From: Leucobacter komagatae
GTDB taxonomy: Bacteria > Actinomycetota > Actinomycetes > Actinomycetales > Microbacteriaceae
DNA length: 64,000 nt
Assembly: GCF_000834055.1 (NCBI RefSeq)
Contig: NZ_JXSQ01000001.1
Location: 62,001 to 126,000, forward strand
Direction of reading: 5' to 3'
Both the position numbers and the translations under genes were made by a program. Positions 26,355-35,757 of the stretch are shown piece by piece; the first letter of the stretch is position 1; the number at the start of each line of letters is the position of its first letter. Under the pieces are notes generated by a model. It ran no database searches. It was given only the letters and a program-made list of their open reading frames with translations, and was not told where the DNA came from.

Positions 26355-27931
26355 ATGGCACACCCGCACGATCCAGCAGTAGACGGGAGAGGTTTCACGA
26401 CTCTCTCGGTCGCGAGCATCCTCAGCGAGTCGGCGAAAAGACACGCTGACCGACCCGCGCTCTTCTACAACGATGAGGCGATTACCTACCGCGAGCTATG
26501 GGAGCAAACCCGAGCGTATGCCGGCGCGCTGCGTGCGAGGGGGATCGGGCGAGGCGATCGCGTTGCGATGATGATCCCGAATGTCCCGGACTTCCCCCGG
26601 GTGTATTACGCGGTGCTCGCGCTCGGGGCAATTGTCGTGCCGATCCACCTGCTCCTCAAATCCGAAGAGATCGCCGTGGCCCTGCAGGATGCAGGGGCGG
26701 ATCTCTTCGTCGCCTCGGCGACGTCGCTCGCCGAGGCTGCCCCAGCGGCCGCGGAGACCGGCGTGCCGCTGCTGACGGTGCTGCTGCCAGCCGACGCTCC
26801 TGGTGGGATCCCGCGCCTCGAAGCCGAGGCTGCCGCGGCCGAACCGATCACGCGACTCGAACCCACTGCGCCGCTCGACGCTGCGACGATCCTGTTCACG
26901 AGCGGTACGACGGGAACGCCAAAGGGCGCGGTCGGAAGCCACCTGTCGATCATCGAGCAGGTGCACTCCGTGCTCATCGATGGCATCGGGGTCTCGAACG
27001 AAGACGTGACCTTCGGCGGGCTGCCGCTGTTTCACACGTTCGGACAGACCTCCGTGCTGAACATGGCGTTCCGTGCTGGCAGCGCGGTGATTCTCATGCC
27101 GCGCTTCGATGGCGACGAAGCGCTTGCGCTCATGGTGAAGCACCGCGCTACCGTGTTTGTTGGGGTCCCAACGATGTACGTCGGCCTCGTCGAAGCGGCC
27201 CGCCGTTCCGACGAACGCCCGCCGCTGCGGTTCGCGAACTCCGGCGGTGCCGCCCTGCCGGTCGCGCTGCTCGATGCGTTCGAGCAGGCGTACGGGGTGC
27301 CACCCCACGAGGGCTACGGGCTCACGGAGACCGCGCCCACCGTAACCGTGAACAGTTTCGGCAAGCCGACCGTTCCCGGCACGGTCGGCGAGACCCTGTG
27401 GGGAGTCGAGGTTGCGCTCGCCAATCCCGACGTGGAAGACCGCATCGAGCTCTGCGAGGGTGATGATGAGCTTGGCGAGATCATCGTGCGCGGGCACAAC
27501 GTGTTCAAGGGATACGTCGGCCGCGAGGAGGCGACGCGCGAGGCAATCGTCGACGGGTGGTTCCGCACGGGCGATCTCGGGACCTACGCCGACGGGATCC
27601 TCACTGTTGTTGATCGGAAGAAAGACATGATCCTCCGCTCTGGCTACAACGTGTACCCGACGGAGGTCGAAGCGGTGCTTGCGAGGCACCCCAAGGTTGC
27701 CGCGTCCGCCGTCTTCGGTGTCGCCGACGAGGTGCGCGGACAGGAGATCCATGCGGCAGTGCTCCCCAGCGCTGGCGTTGAGATCGACCTGACGAGATCA
27801 TCGAGTTCGCGAAAGAACACGTCGCTGCGTACAAGTACCCGCGGGTCGTGCACATCGTGACGGACTTCCCGCTCGGTGCGAGCGGCAAGATTCTCAAGCG
27901 CGAGCTGCAGCGGGTCTATACCCCCGCGTAG
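26355..27931 (+). CDS. acyl-CoA synthetase (AMP-forming), frameshifted near the C-terminus
   Basis: Activates a carboxylic acid to its CoA thioester. The N-terminal domain is intact: AMP-binding loop FTSGTTGTPKGA, EGYGLTETAPTV, and the hinge region GWFRTGDLG ... VDRKKDMILRSGYNVYP. After VEID the frame runs into an unrelated tail ending at 27860. In another frame the expected C-terminus continues as EIIEFAKEHVAAYKYPR ... GASGKILKREL, stopping at 27931 and carrying the catalytic lysine. Restoring one G at 27791 (CTGACGAG to CTGGACGAG) gives an intact 525-residue enzyme. So either a real inactivating frameshift or a sequencing indel. ATG 26355 has AAAGGAG upstream; ATG 26337 has none. Confidence 0.88.
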
Positions 27932-27946
27932 GGAGGTGATTGCGCG

Positions 27947-27992
27947 ACACGAGAGGGGGTTCCGGGTATCTGCCCGGAACCCCCTCTCGTGT
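27947..27992. terminator. strong bidirectional terminator hairpin
   Basis: Perfect 20-bp arms (27947-27966 and 27973-27992) around loop TATCTG, between the convergent ends of the acyl-CoA synthetase gene and the substrate-binding protein gene. No long T-run, but stability is very high and it can serve both strands. Confidence 0.85.
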
Positions 27993-28001
27993 GTGCGCGG
28001 T

Positions 28002-29291
28002 TTAGGATCCCGGGATCCCCTTGCCGACGAGCGGGACGGGGTCAAGCTCAATTGCCGTGACGACCTCGCCGTCGAGGCGGTATGCGTACTCAGTGAAGTC
28101 CTGTAGCCCGTCTTCTATGACTGCGATGCCGACGGCGCGGTAGGCGGAGTAGTCCTCCTCACTGAATGAAACGGGGGTCATCCCGTTGCCGACGAGTTTC
28201 CCCGAGCGAACGGCCTCGACGATTGACTCGCGAGTGGGGTGTTCTCCGGCCGCCTCGAGTGCCTCGGTAAAGAGGTAGGCGGCGCTCATGCCGTTGAAAA
28301 CCGCACCCGTAAACGGCGCGCCACCGTTGTAGTCGTCGTTGATCTGTTTGAAGAGCTGCGACCAGCCGTTGTCGGCCTCCGCCGATTGCAGATACCCGGT
28401 CGCGATGAGCCCGTCGAGGAGGGCGGGGCCAGCGTCTCCCAAGAGCTCAAGGAGCACGGGGTAGTCCGAGCCGACTGAAGACGTGATCCAGAGCGGCTCC
28501 CAATCGAGGCGTGCCGCGGTCGTCATCGCAAGCGCCGTGAACCCGGGAATGGTTGCGAGGATCGCTACCTCGCATCCGGAGGCCTTCATCGCACCCACCT
28601 GCGCGGTCAGGTCGGCATTCGACGCGGAGTATTCCTCGACCTGCACGAGGGCGTTGTCGCCGAGCGCGATCTCGGCGCCGCGGCGCAAATCCCCGCCCAG
28701 ATCATCGTCTTGGCCAAGGAAACACACCTTCTCGCCCGGATAGACGTCTGAGGCGTACTGCCCGAGCGCCGATCCTTCGACGACGTAGTCAGCGTTGAAC
28801 GGGAACATATTGGGGTACTGTTCGGGTTGATTCCAGGTGGTCGACCCCGAGGCAACGAAGAGATCAGGGACGTCGTTGTCATGCAGGTAGTCAATGACCG
28901 AGGTGTGCGGCGGTGTTCCGAGACCATTAAAAATGGCGAATACCTCGTCGTCTTGCACCAGCTCGCGTACGACCATCTGCGTGTTCGCGGGGTTGTACCC
29001 GTCGTCCTTGACGATGTACTTGATGTTCCTGCCGTGAATGCCGCCGTTGTCGTTGACGTAATCGAAGTACGCTAGCGCCGCGGCCGACACCTGCGAGTAG
29101 CCTGGCGCGGCCGGTCCCGTGAGCGGGGTGTGGGTTCCGATCGTCACGGTGTCATCAGTGACACCCGGTGTAGACGCGGCCACGCCATCCCCGTTGGAAC
29201 TCGACGGTGTACTGCACCCGGAGAGCGCGATTCCGAGGGCGGCGAGCGCCGCAATGGGCACAAGCAAGGTCTTGTTTTTCTGTGATTTCAT
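28002..29291 (-). CDS. ABC transporter substrate-binding lipoprotein, LivJ type (copy 1)
   Basis: 429 residues. Lipoprotein signal with lipobox LSGC, then a periplasmic-binding type I fold (Leu/Ile/Val-binding family): TIGTHTPLTGPAAPGYSQV and the VVRELVQDDEVFAIFNG segment. First-position ligand residues differ from amino-acid binders, so the ligand is unknown. ATG 29291 follows GAAGGAG. It is the third and last of three tandem paralogues at the 3' end of the liv-type operon; all end with a VP-G-GIPG tail. Linked by operator B to a 4-hydroxy-acid-like catabolic regulon, so an organic acid rather than an amino acid may be bound. Confidence 0.88.
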   Translation of the reverse strand: MKSQKNKTLLVPIAALAALGIALSGCSTPSSSNGDGVAASTPGVTDDTVTIGTHTPLTGPAAPGYSQVSAAALAYFDYVNDNGGIHGRNIKYIVKDDGYNPANTQMVVRELVQDDEVFAIFNGLGTPPHTSVIDYLHDNDVPDLFVASGSTTWNQPEQYPNMFPFNADYVVEGSALGQYASDVYPGEKVCFLGQDDDLGGDLRRGAEIALGDNALVQVEEYSASNADLTAQVGAMKASGCEVAILATIPGFTALAMTTAARLDWEPLWITSSVGSDYPVLLELLGDAGPALLDGLIATGYLQSAEADNGWSQLFKQINDDYNGGAPFTGAVFNGMSAAYLFTEALEAAGEHPTRESIVEAVRSGKLVGNGMTPVSFSEEDYSAYRAVGIAVIEDGLQDFTEYAYRLDGEVVTAIELDPVPLVGKGIPGS

Positions 29292-29492
29292 GGTCTGGCT
29301 CCTTCGATTGCGAGGTCGGTAAATCGGGGTGAGGAAACTGGAGTTGGAGTATGAGCCGGGCACGTGCAGGTCGCGGCTCTGCTGTTTCGAAGGCCTCAGC
29401 AAGGAGATTCGCCGCGCTCTTTCGGAAAGCCATGTTCGGCGTTGTCTCAGTGGTGGATGCACGGTTGCAAGATCCAAACAGGGCGGCGCGGG

Positions 29493-30785
29493 CTACTGTC
29501 CTCCCGGGATCCCGCGAGGGACAAAAGGCACGGGGTCTAACGCGGTACGCGTGGCAACGCCGTTCTCTATCTCGTATGCGACGTCGATGTAGTCCTGCTT
29601 CCCGCCCTCGATGGTGACGACACCGACAGTGAAGTATGAGCCGTGGGTGTCGGGCCCGAACGAGAGCGGCGTCACACCATTGCCCCGAAGCTCGCCGGAG
29701 CGAATGGCATCGAGGATTCCCGTGCGCGTCGGTGTCTCCCCGGCTTTCTCGAGCGCTTCTGCAAAGAGATAGGCAACGCTCATCCCGAACACAACATTTT
29801 CGGTGAACGGAGCACCCGCATTGTAGGTGTCGTTGATCTCACGAAAAAGTGCGACCCACTCACTGTCGCCTCCGGTCATCGGGAGGTAGTTCACCCCGAC
29901 GAGCCCTTCTAAGAGGGAGGGGCCTTCAGCTTCTCCGAGGATGTCTAGGAGCGTTGTTTGATCGAGCCCGACGTAGGTGACGAACCACTGTGTATCCCAA
30001 CCGATCCGGGCGGCGGTGCTGAGCGCAAGTGCGGTGAACGCGGGGATCGTCCCGAGGATGTTCACCTCGCAGCCGGCGGCTTGCATCGCACTGAGTTGCG
30101 CGGTGAGGTCGGGGTTCGACGTCGAATACTCCGCAGCGAGGGTGACCGCTTCCGGCCCGATCGCGCCCTCGACACCCTCGAGAATGAAACCTCCGAGGTC
30201 GTCGTCCTGCCCGAGCACGCAAACGTTCTGACCCGGGTACTCGTCTGCCGCGTATTGCGCGAGGGCAGCCCCCTCAACCGCATAGTCGGCATTGAAGGGA
30301 AAGGTGTACGGATATTTCTCTGGCTGGTTCCAATTCCGTGAGCCCGTCGCGACGAACAGATCGGGGACTTCGTTCTCGTTGAGGTAGTCGAGCACTGATG
30401 TGTGTGGCGCTGTGCCGATGCCATTGAACACCGCGAACACGTTGTCGTCTTGCACGAGCTCGCGCACGACCATCTGTGTGTTTGCAGGGTTGTACGCGTC
30501 GTCCTTCACGATGTACTCGATGGTGCGGCCGTGTATGCCGCCGTTGTCGTTGAGATACGCGAAGTAGGCGAGCGCAGCCGCAGAGACCGACGAGTAGCCG
30601 GGGGCAGCCGGCCCGGTGAGCGGCGTGTGCGTGCCGATCGTTACGGTGTCCGCAGTGATCCCTGGCGTCGCCTGGGAGTCAGCGGCCGGGCCGCCTGGCG
30701 TGCTGCAGGCCGTAAGTAGCAGCGCCGCGCTGGATACGAGGGCGACAGCTGCGACTGTACCGGGTCGTCGAGGGGTGCGAGACAT
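29493..30785 (-). CDS. ABC transporter substrate-binding lipoprotein, LivJ type (copy 2)
   Basis: 430 residues, same fold and layout as its neighbours: lipobox LTAC, then TIGTHTPLTGPAAPGYSSV and NGGIHGRTIEYIVKDDAYNP. It differs from copy 1 throughout, for example in the ligand-cleft region around SRNWNQPEKYP against STTWNQPEQYP, so it is an old duplication, not an assembly repeat. ATG 30785 follows GAGGTG. The 201-bp gap to copy 1 holds no gene but could hold a processing site or promoter. A (GT)9 run lies just upstream of its start. Confidence 0.88.
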   Translation of the reverse strand: MSRTPRRPGTVAAVALVSSAALLLTACSTPGGPAADSQATPGITADTVTIGTHTPLTGPAAPGYSSVSAAALAYFAYLNDNGGIHGRTIEYIVKDDAYNPANTQMVVRELVQDDNVFAVFNGIGTAPHTSVLDYLNENEVPDLFVATGSRNWNQPEKYPYTFPFNADYAVEGAALAQYAADEYPGQNVCVLGQDDDLGGFILEGVEGAIGPEAVTLAAEYSTSNPDLTAQLSAMQAAGCEVNILGTIPAFTALALSTAARIGWDTQWFVTYVGLDQTTLLDILGEAEGPSLLEGLVGVNYLPMTGGDSEWVALFREINDTYNAGAPFTENVVFGMSVAYLFAEALEKAGETPTRTGILDAIRSGELRGNGVTPLSFGPDTHGSYFTVGVVTIEGGKQDYIDVAYEIENGVATRTALDPVPFVPRGIPGGQ

Positions 30786-30817
30786 GGTGGTCACCTCATT
30801 TTCTCGTTGTCGTAAGG

Positions 30818-30836
30818 GTGTGTGTGTGTGTGTGTG
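30818..30836. repeat. (GT)9G dinucleotide run
   Basis: Nineteen bases of alternating G and T, 33-51 bases upstream of the start of binding-protein copy 2 (read as CA on the coding strand). Uncommon in this genome and prone to slippage. Confidence 0.8.
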
Positions 30837-30881
30837 CTCGAGGCGGGGGAGTTCGGCGTGCCTTCGACGCACGATCGTTCC

Positions 30882-32153
30882 TCACCCGGGGATGCCGTTC
30901 GGCACGAAGGGCACGGGATCGATCTTCGTCCTGCTCACGGTGTCTCCGGCTGTCGTATACGCGACTCCGATGAAATCCTGGATTTGGTCTTGGACGAGTG
31001 AGACGCCGAGCGTGAAGTAGGAGCCGTGGTTGTCTGGCGCGTATGAGAGCGGTGCGATGCCGTTTCCCTTGAGCTTTCCTGAGTTGATCGCTTCCACGAT
31101 CGATTCCCGAGTGGGCTGCTCGCCGGCAGCCGCGAGCGCTTCGACGAAGAGGTAGGCCGCACTCATCCCGAAGACAACGTTGCCGTTGAACTGGGCGCTG
31201 TCGTTGTAGTCGTCATTGATCTCTCTGAAGAGCTCGATCCACTCACTGTCGCCAGCCGCGGAGGGAAGATAGTTCACACCGACGAGCCCCTCGGTGAGAT
31301 CCGAGTCTGCGCCGAGTATGTCGACGAGCGTTGCGTGGTCGTTTCCAGCCGAGGTAACGAACCACTGCGGCGACCAGCCGATTCGGGCGGCGGATCCCAA
31401 AGCGAGCGCCGTATACGGGGTGAGCGACGCGAGAATGTTGACTTCGCAGCCCGCGGTCTGCATCGCACCGACCTGGGCGGTGAGATCGGGGTTGGACGTC
31501 GCGTACTGCACGGTGTGGGCAATTCCGTCCTCCCCGAGGACGAGCTTCACGCCATCGAGGATCGATTCCCCGAGGTCATCGTCTTGCCCGAGCACGCACA
31601 CGGTTGCACCTGGGTTCTCGTCGACCGCGTATTGGGCAAGTGCCGCGCCCTCGGCAATATAACTGGCGATGAGGAGGAACGTGTAGGGATATTTGTCCGG
31701 CTGGTTGAGTAGCGTCGAGCCGGATGCGACGAAGAGATCGGGTACTTCGTTTTCGTTGATGTAGTCGACGACTGAAGCGTGGGTCGGCGTGCCGTGGCCG
31801 TTGAAGATGGCGAAGACTTCGTCTTCCTGGACGAGCTCCCTGACGACGCGTTGGGTGTTCGCGGGGTTGTAGGCGTCGTCTTTGATGATGTACTCAATGG
31901 TGCGACCGTGAACACCTCCGCTGTCGTTCACATAGTCGAAATACGCGCGCGCGGCCGAAGAGATTACGGTGTATCCGGGAGCAGCAGGGCCAGTGAGGGC
32001 GGTGTGAGTGCCGATCTTCACGACGTCGTCGGTGACACCGGGCGTCGCCGCATCGTCGGTGGTTGCCGGTGTGCTGCAGCCTGCGAGGAGCAGGCCGAAA
32101 GCAGCCGTCGCTGCGAGAAGCGTGCGTTGGGGGCGATATCGTCTTGAAACCAT
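30882..32153 (-). CDS. ABC transporter substrate-binding lipoprotein, LivJ type (copy 3)
   Basis: 423 residues. Lipobox LAGC near residue 25, then KIGTHTALTGPAAPGYTVI and GGVHGRTIEYIIKDDAYNP. It is the paralogue closest to the permease genes, only 9 bp after livM-like, and has the ribosome site AGGAGG. In the ligand region it has SASGSTLLNQPDKYP-like changes relative to copies 1 and 2 (STLLNQP), suggesting a different or shifted specificity. Confidence 0.88.
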   Translation of the reverse strand: MVSRRYRPQRTLLAATAAFGLLLAGCSTPATTDDAATPGVTDDVVKIGTHTALTGPAAPGYTVISSAARAYFDYVNDSGGVHGRTIEYIIKDDAYNPANTQRVVRELVQEDEVFAIFNGHGTPTHASVVDYINENEVPDLFVASGSTLLNQPDKYPYTFLLIASYIAEGAALAQYAVDENPGATVCVLGQDDDLGESILDGVKLVLGEDGIAHTVQYATSNPDLTAQVGAMQTAGCEVNILASLTPYTALALGSAARIGWSPQWFVTSAGNDHATLVDILGADSDLTEGLVGVNYLPSAAGDSEWIELFREINDDYNDSAQFNGNVVFGMSAAYLFVEALAAAGEQPTRESIVEAINSGKLKGNGIAPLSYAPDNHGSYFTLGVSLVQDQIQDFIGVAYTTAGDTVSRTKIDPVPFVPNGIPG

Positions 32154-32162
32154 GGCTGCCTC

Positions 32163-33248
32163 CTATGTTGCGGAGATGTCCCTGCTCCGCTGTTTTCGTT
32201 TGGGTTGCTGCGGGCTGACCGTTGCGTTCCTCGTCCCTCGCTTGGGGAGCAGGTCGACAAGTCCGCCAGGGCGCACGAGGATCGTCACCGTGAGCAGCGC
32301 ACCGAAGACGAGTACTGGCAGGTTGCCTGTGAGACGCTGCGTGAGATCCGCCGAGAGCGAGAACTGGGAGGTGCCCCAAGTGATGAGCCACGGCAGCATC
32401 ACGACGAGCACGGAGCCAAGCGCCGCTCCGCCGATGCTGCCAAGTCCCCCCAAGACAACGGCCACCACGAGCAGCAGCGAGAACGGGAGCGTGTACGCGC
32501 CAGGGCTCACTGACTGGGTGATGAAGCAGAGCAATGCTCCGCCAGCACCTGCTGAGACGGCGCTCACGATAAAGGCACTGACCTTTACCCTGCCTGCCGG
32601 AATGCCGTTGAGGCGTGCGGCGGTTTCGTCGTCTCGCACCGCGCGCATCCTCAGTCCGAAGGATCCCTCGCGCAGCACTGCGAGCCAGGTGACGAGCACT
32701 CCGGCGACGAGGACTGCCACCCACGCGTGCCACTGCTCAGTGGCCAGCAGGCTGCGGAGCGGATCGGGAACACCTTGGTAGGGGCTCGGTAGCCCCTGAT
32801 CGCCTCCGAGCGCCTTGAACGTCGCTGCCACCGCTGGCACCGCCACAACGAGGGCCAGCGTGATCCCGGCAAGGTACGGGCCGTGGAGCCTGGCCGCTGC
32901 GAGTCCGAGCAACAGTCCGAGCACCCCGGCGACGAGCATGGCTGCAAGGAGCGCGATGAGGAACCGCGGGAGCCCTCCGATGTCGGCGGCAGCGAGCGCG
33001 TTCGCCGTGAGGGCGTATCCGTACCCGCCTGAGGCCATGAGCGCGGCATGCCCGAGAGAGAGCTGACCGCTCTGCCCGATGAGGAGTGTGAGTCCGGCAG
33101 CCACACAGAAGTAGGCTGCGATCGTCGCAAACTGGAAATTCCGGTACGGGTCGAGAGCAAACGTCGCTGCGATAGCGAGCACGGTGAGGATCGCACCGAA
33201 AAGAATGATGCGGCTGTTACCGCGCAGTGAGGGCAATACGCGGTTCAT
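32163..33248 (-). CDS. branched-chain amino acid-type ABC permease, LivM family
   Basis: 361 residues, about ten membrane segments. The family loop QSGQLSLGHAALMASGGYGYAL (shortened here to its core LSLGHAALMASG) and the EAA-type region GMRMRAVRDDETAARLNGI, which contacts the ATPases, are clear (sequence reads LRMRAVRDDETAARLNG). ATG 33248 overlaps the livH-like stop (ATGA). With LivH, LivF and LivG it forms a complete importer fed by three binding proteins. Confidence 0.9.
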   Translation of the reverse strand: MNRVLPSLRGNSRIILFGAILTVLAIAATFALDPYRNFQFATIAAYFCVAAGLTLLIGQSGQLSLGHAALMASGGYGYALTANALAAADIGGLPRFLIALLAAMLVAGVLGLLLGLAAARLHGPYLAGITLALVVAVPAVAATFKALGGDQGLPSPYQGVPDPLRSLLATEQWHAWVAVLVAGVLVTWLAVLREGSFGLRMRAVRDDETAARLNGIPAGRVKVSAFIVSAVSAGAGGALLCFITQSVSPGAYTLPFSLLLVVAVVLGGLGSIGGAALGSVLVVMLPWLITWGTSQFSLSADLTQRLTGNLPVLVFGALLTVTILVRPGGLVDLLPKRGTRNATVSPQQPKRKQRSRDISAT

Positions 33249-34123
33249 GCGCTGCGCTCCTTCCGAGTAGAGAACACCCCTCCTGGCCTAACGACCAGGA
33301 TGAGAACGAGCAGCACGAGCACTCCGATCGGCGCGACTGTCGCCCCGAGATATCCCGTGAGCAAGCTCATCGCCACCCCCACGATTAGGCCGCCGACGAG
33401 TGCCCCGAGGGGGGAATCTAGGCCGCCGATCACGGCAACTGCGAACGCGTACACGAAGAGCATGTCTGTCGCGTGGGGGTTCAACCCGAGTTCAGTGGGG
33501 ACGAGCAGAATCGCCGCGAGCGCCGCGACCGCGCTCGAGAGCATCCAGCCGACAGTGGTCATTCGGGAAACCCTGACCCCGAGCAGCCTGGATACGGCTG
33601 GCGCAAACGCCGACGCGCGAAGCTGCAGTCCGAGCGACGTGCGCGTAAACACGATGGCAAGACCGATCATCACGACGAGGGTCACCCCAATGGTGAAGAG
33701 GTCGTTTGGTGAGAGTAAGGGCACGCCGCCGACGACGATCGCGCTGCGGTCGAACGGTGCTGGCATGGCCCGGTATTGCGCTCCGAAGAATATCCCGAGC
33801 AGCGACTGCAGCACCATCACTATCCCTATCGCTGCGAGTACGCCGGTGAGATGCGAGGACTGCGGCGCGAAGCGCATCACTCCGCGCTCGACGATGAAGC
33901 CCATGAGCGCCCCGGCGAGGATCCCGGCAGCGAATCCCGTGAAGTAACTCCCTGTCGCGCCAGTGACGGCGAATGCAACGTAGGTCGCGACGAGCGCCAT
34001 GGCGCCCTGCGCAAAGTTGATGATTCGGGTAGCCCGCCAGATCAACACGAGCGAGAGCGCGAACAGTGCAAAGATCGCTCCGCGCGCGAGTCCGGTTGCG
34101 AAAAGGAACGTAAATCTATCCAT
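33245..34123 (-). CDS. branched-chain amino acid-type ABC permease, LivH family
   Basis: 292 residues, about eight membrane segments. Typical LivH start: LARGAIFALFALSLVLIWRAT, then INFAQGAMALVATYVAF. The coupling segment LGLQLRASAFAPAVSRLLG is present. Overlaps the LivF-like gene as TGATG and the LivM-like gene as ATGA, so stoichiometric translation is expected. Confidence 0.9.
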   Translation of the reverse strand: MDRFTFLFATGLARGAIFALFALSLVLIWRATRIINFAQGAMALVATYVAFAVTGATGSYFTGFAAGILAGALMGFIVERGVMRFAPQSSHLTGVLAAIGIVMVLQSLLGIFFGAQYRAMPAPFDRSAIVVGGVPLLSPNDLFTIGVTLVVMIGLAIVFTRTSLGLQLRASAFAPAVSRLLGVRVSRMTTVGWMLSSAVAALAAILLVPTELGLNPHATDMLFVYAFAVAVIGGLDSPLGALVGGLIVGVAMSLLTGYLGATVAPIGVLVLLVLILVVRPGGVFSTRKERSA

Positions 34124-34857
34124 CAGAACCCCAGGTATGCGTGTCGCAGGGCGGCATCGTCCGCGAGCGTGGATGCCTCGGCGTCCACAACCACCCTGCC
34201 GAGATTGAGTACGATGCCTCGATCGGCTATCGAGAGTGCTCCCGTGACGTTTTGTTCGGCAAGGAGCACCGTCAAACCGCGCTCCTTGGCCGTTGCGCGG
34301 AGAGTGCGCATGATCTGAACGACTACGAGCGGGGCCAACCCAAGTGACGGCTCATCGAGCGCTATGAGCCGGGGCTCCGCTATGAGTGCCCGTCCAAGGG
34401 CGAGCATCTGGCGCTCGCCGCCGGAAAGCTGATGTCCATCGGCATGCTTGCGGCGCTCGAGCGGTTCGAACATCTCGTAGATCCCTCGAATGGCGCGCTC
34501 GCGGGCATGCCCCTGGTGCCGCCAGAGCGCTCCAAGCCGCAGATTTTCCTCGACCGTGAGTTCCGCGACGATGCTCTGGCCATCGGGAACGAGCGCCAGG
34601 CCCAGTCGCGCGCGGTCTTCGGTGCGAAGTTGCCGGAGGTCGGTGCCGTCGAAAATCAACTTGCCGTCAGACACCGGCACTCGGCCGGTTAACGCGCCGA
34701 GGAGCGTTGTCTTGCCTGCACCGTTCGCGCCGAGAAGGGCGACAACCTCGCCAGGGACAAGGTCCATGTTCACTCCATGGAGCACGGGCCCGCCACCGTA
34801 GTCAACGGTGAGGTCCGAGATGGTGAGCGCGGCTCCGAGCTGTGTCTCTGTGTTCAT
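34123..34857 (-). CDS. ABC transporter ATPase, LivF family
   Basis: 244 residues. Walker A GANGAGKTT, signature LSGGERQMLALGRAL, Walker B LIALDEPSLGLAP and the switch His in LLAEQNVTGAL region (Asn-rich variant AEQN, normal for LivF). It powers the liv-type importer with LivG. The start overlaps the LivG-like stop. Confidence 0.92.
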   Translation of the reverse strand: MNTETQLGAALTISDLTVDYGGGPVLHGVNMDLVPGEVVALLGANGAGKTTLLGALTGRVPVSDGKLIFDGTDLRQLRTEDRARLGLALVPDGQSIVAELTVEENLRLGALWRHQGHARERAIRGIYEMFEPLERRKHADGHQLSGGERQMLALGRALIAEPRLIALDEPSLGLAPLVVVQIMRTLRATAKERGLTVLLAEQNVTGALSIADRGIVLNLGRVVVDAEASTLADDAALRHAYLGF

Positions 34858-35627
34858 GCGTGTGCTCCGGTCCGTGGGCCGCTGCCGTTTCCGTTGGTTG
34901 CTGCGACGCCGAGGTAGGCCTCCTCAACTCGCGGATCCGCGCGTATCTCGTCAGGTGTTCCGCGCGCGATGACCCTGCCGAAGTCGAGAACGACGATGCG
35001 GTCGGCGAGGCCCATGACGAAGTCGACGTGATGCTCAACGAGAAGAACGGACCTGCCGCTTGATGCAATGTCCCTGACCGTGTCGCTGAGTGAGTCGATG
35101 TCCTCGACGCTGAGACCGCCGGCTGGCTCGTCGAGGAGGAGTAGCGACGGATCGTTTGCTAAAGCGCGGGCAAGCGCGACCCGTTTCCTGTCCGGGAAGG
35201 GGAGTTCGCCGACCGGGCGGGTGGCGATGCTGCTCAGACCGAGTCGCTCGAGCTGAGCGCCGACGAGTTCGTCCGCGTTTCTCCGGTAGGCGACCGGGAC
35301 CCGCACGTTCTCAGCCACGGTCATGGTCGGGAACAGGCCGAGCCCCTGTAACGTCCGCGAAAGGCCAAGCCGCGCGAGCTGCGGGGTCTTCCGCGGAACG
35401 GTGCTGCCGTCGATCCTGATGGAGCCCGAACTCCGCAGGAGACTGCACACGGCATTGAAAACCGTCGTCTTCCCCGCGCCGTTTGGGCCGATCAGGGCGA
35501 CAACTTCGCTCGGTCTGACGTCGAAAGTGACGTCATCGAGCGCGGTCAGCCCACCAAACTTTACGGTGAGCTGCTCCACCTCGAGTCGGGGAGTGGTCTG
35601 TGCTGGGTTGGATAGTTGAGACTTCAT
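34854..35627 (-). CDS. ABC transporter ATPase, LivG family
   Basis: 257 residues, first gene of the transporter operon. Walker A GPNGAGKTT, Walker B LLLLDEPAGGL. The signature region reads LPFPDRKRVALARAL, a degenerate form normal for LivG, and the switch is LLVEHHVDFV. ATG 35627 is chosen over GTG 35633 because GAAGAGG stands 5 nt before it. Operator B lies 41-60 bases upstream, so the whole seven-gene operon should respond to the TetR regulator. Confidence 0.91.
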   Translation of the reverse strand: MKSQLSNPAQTTPRLEVEQLTVKFGGLTALDDVTFDVRPSEVVALIGPNGAGKTTVFNAVCSLLRSSGSIRIDGSTVPRKTPQLARLGLSRTLQGLGLFPTMTVAENVRVPVAYRRNADELVGAQLERLGLSSIATRPVGELPFPDRKRVALARALANDPSLLLLDEPAGGLSVEDIDSLSDTVRDIASSGRSVLLVEHHVDFVMGLADRIVVLDFGRVIARGTPDEIRADPRVEEAYLGVAATNGNGSGPRTGAHA

Positions 35628-35667
35628 CGGCACCTCTTCGTGTCGTTCGTGGCATCACAGTACATCA

Positions 35668-35687
35668 AATACCGACCGGACGGTATG
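35668..35687. promoter_or_regulatory. regulon palindrome B (AATACCG-N6-CGGTATG)
   Basis: Six-bp perfect inner arms (ATACCG 35669-35674, CGGTAT 35681-35686) with spacer ACCGGA, 41 bases upstream of the LivG-like start on the minus strand. Same arms and spacing as boxes A and C. Confidence 0.82.
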
Positions 35688-35757
35688 CGATTGTTGCATT
35701 AGTTACCGAAGGGTGTTGCGCTCCGTGCGCGAGTGGGGTGACCGGTGCTAGGGTAGT

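Noticed and set aside
26496-27752. 418-codon minus-strand frame opposite the acyl-CoA synthetase
   Set aside because: Composition is His/Arg/Asp-heavy and shows no domain; the plus-strand protein is clear.
28002-32153. Three similar binding-protein genes as an assembly duplication
   Set aside because: They differ throughout in sequence and length, so they are real, old paralogues.
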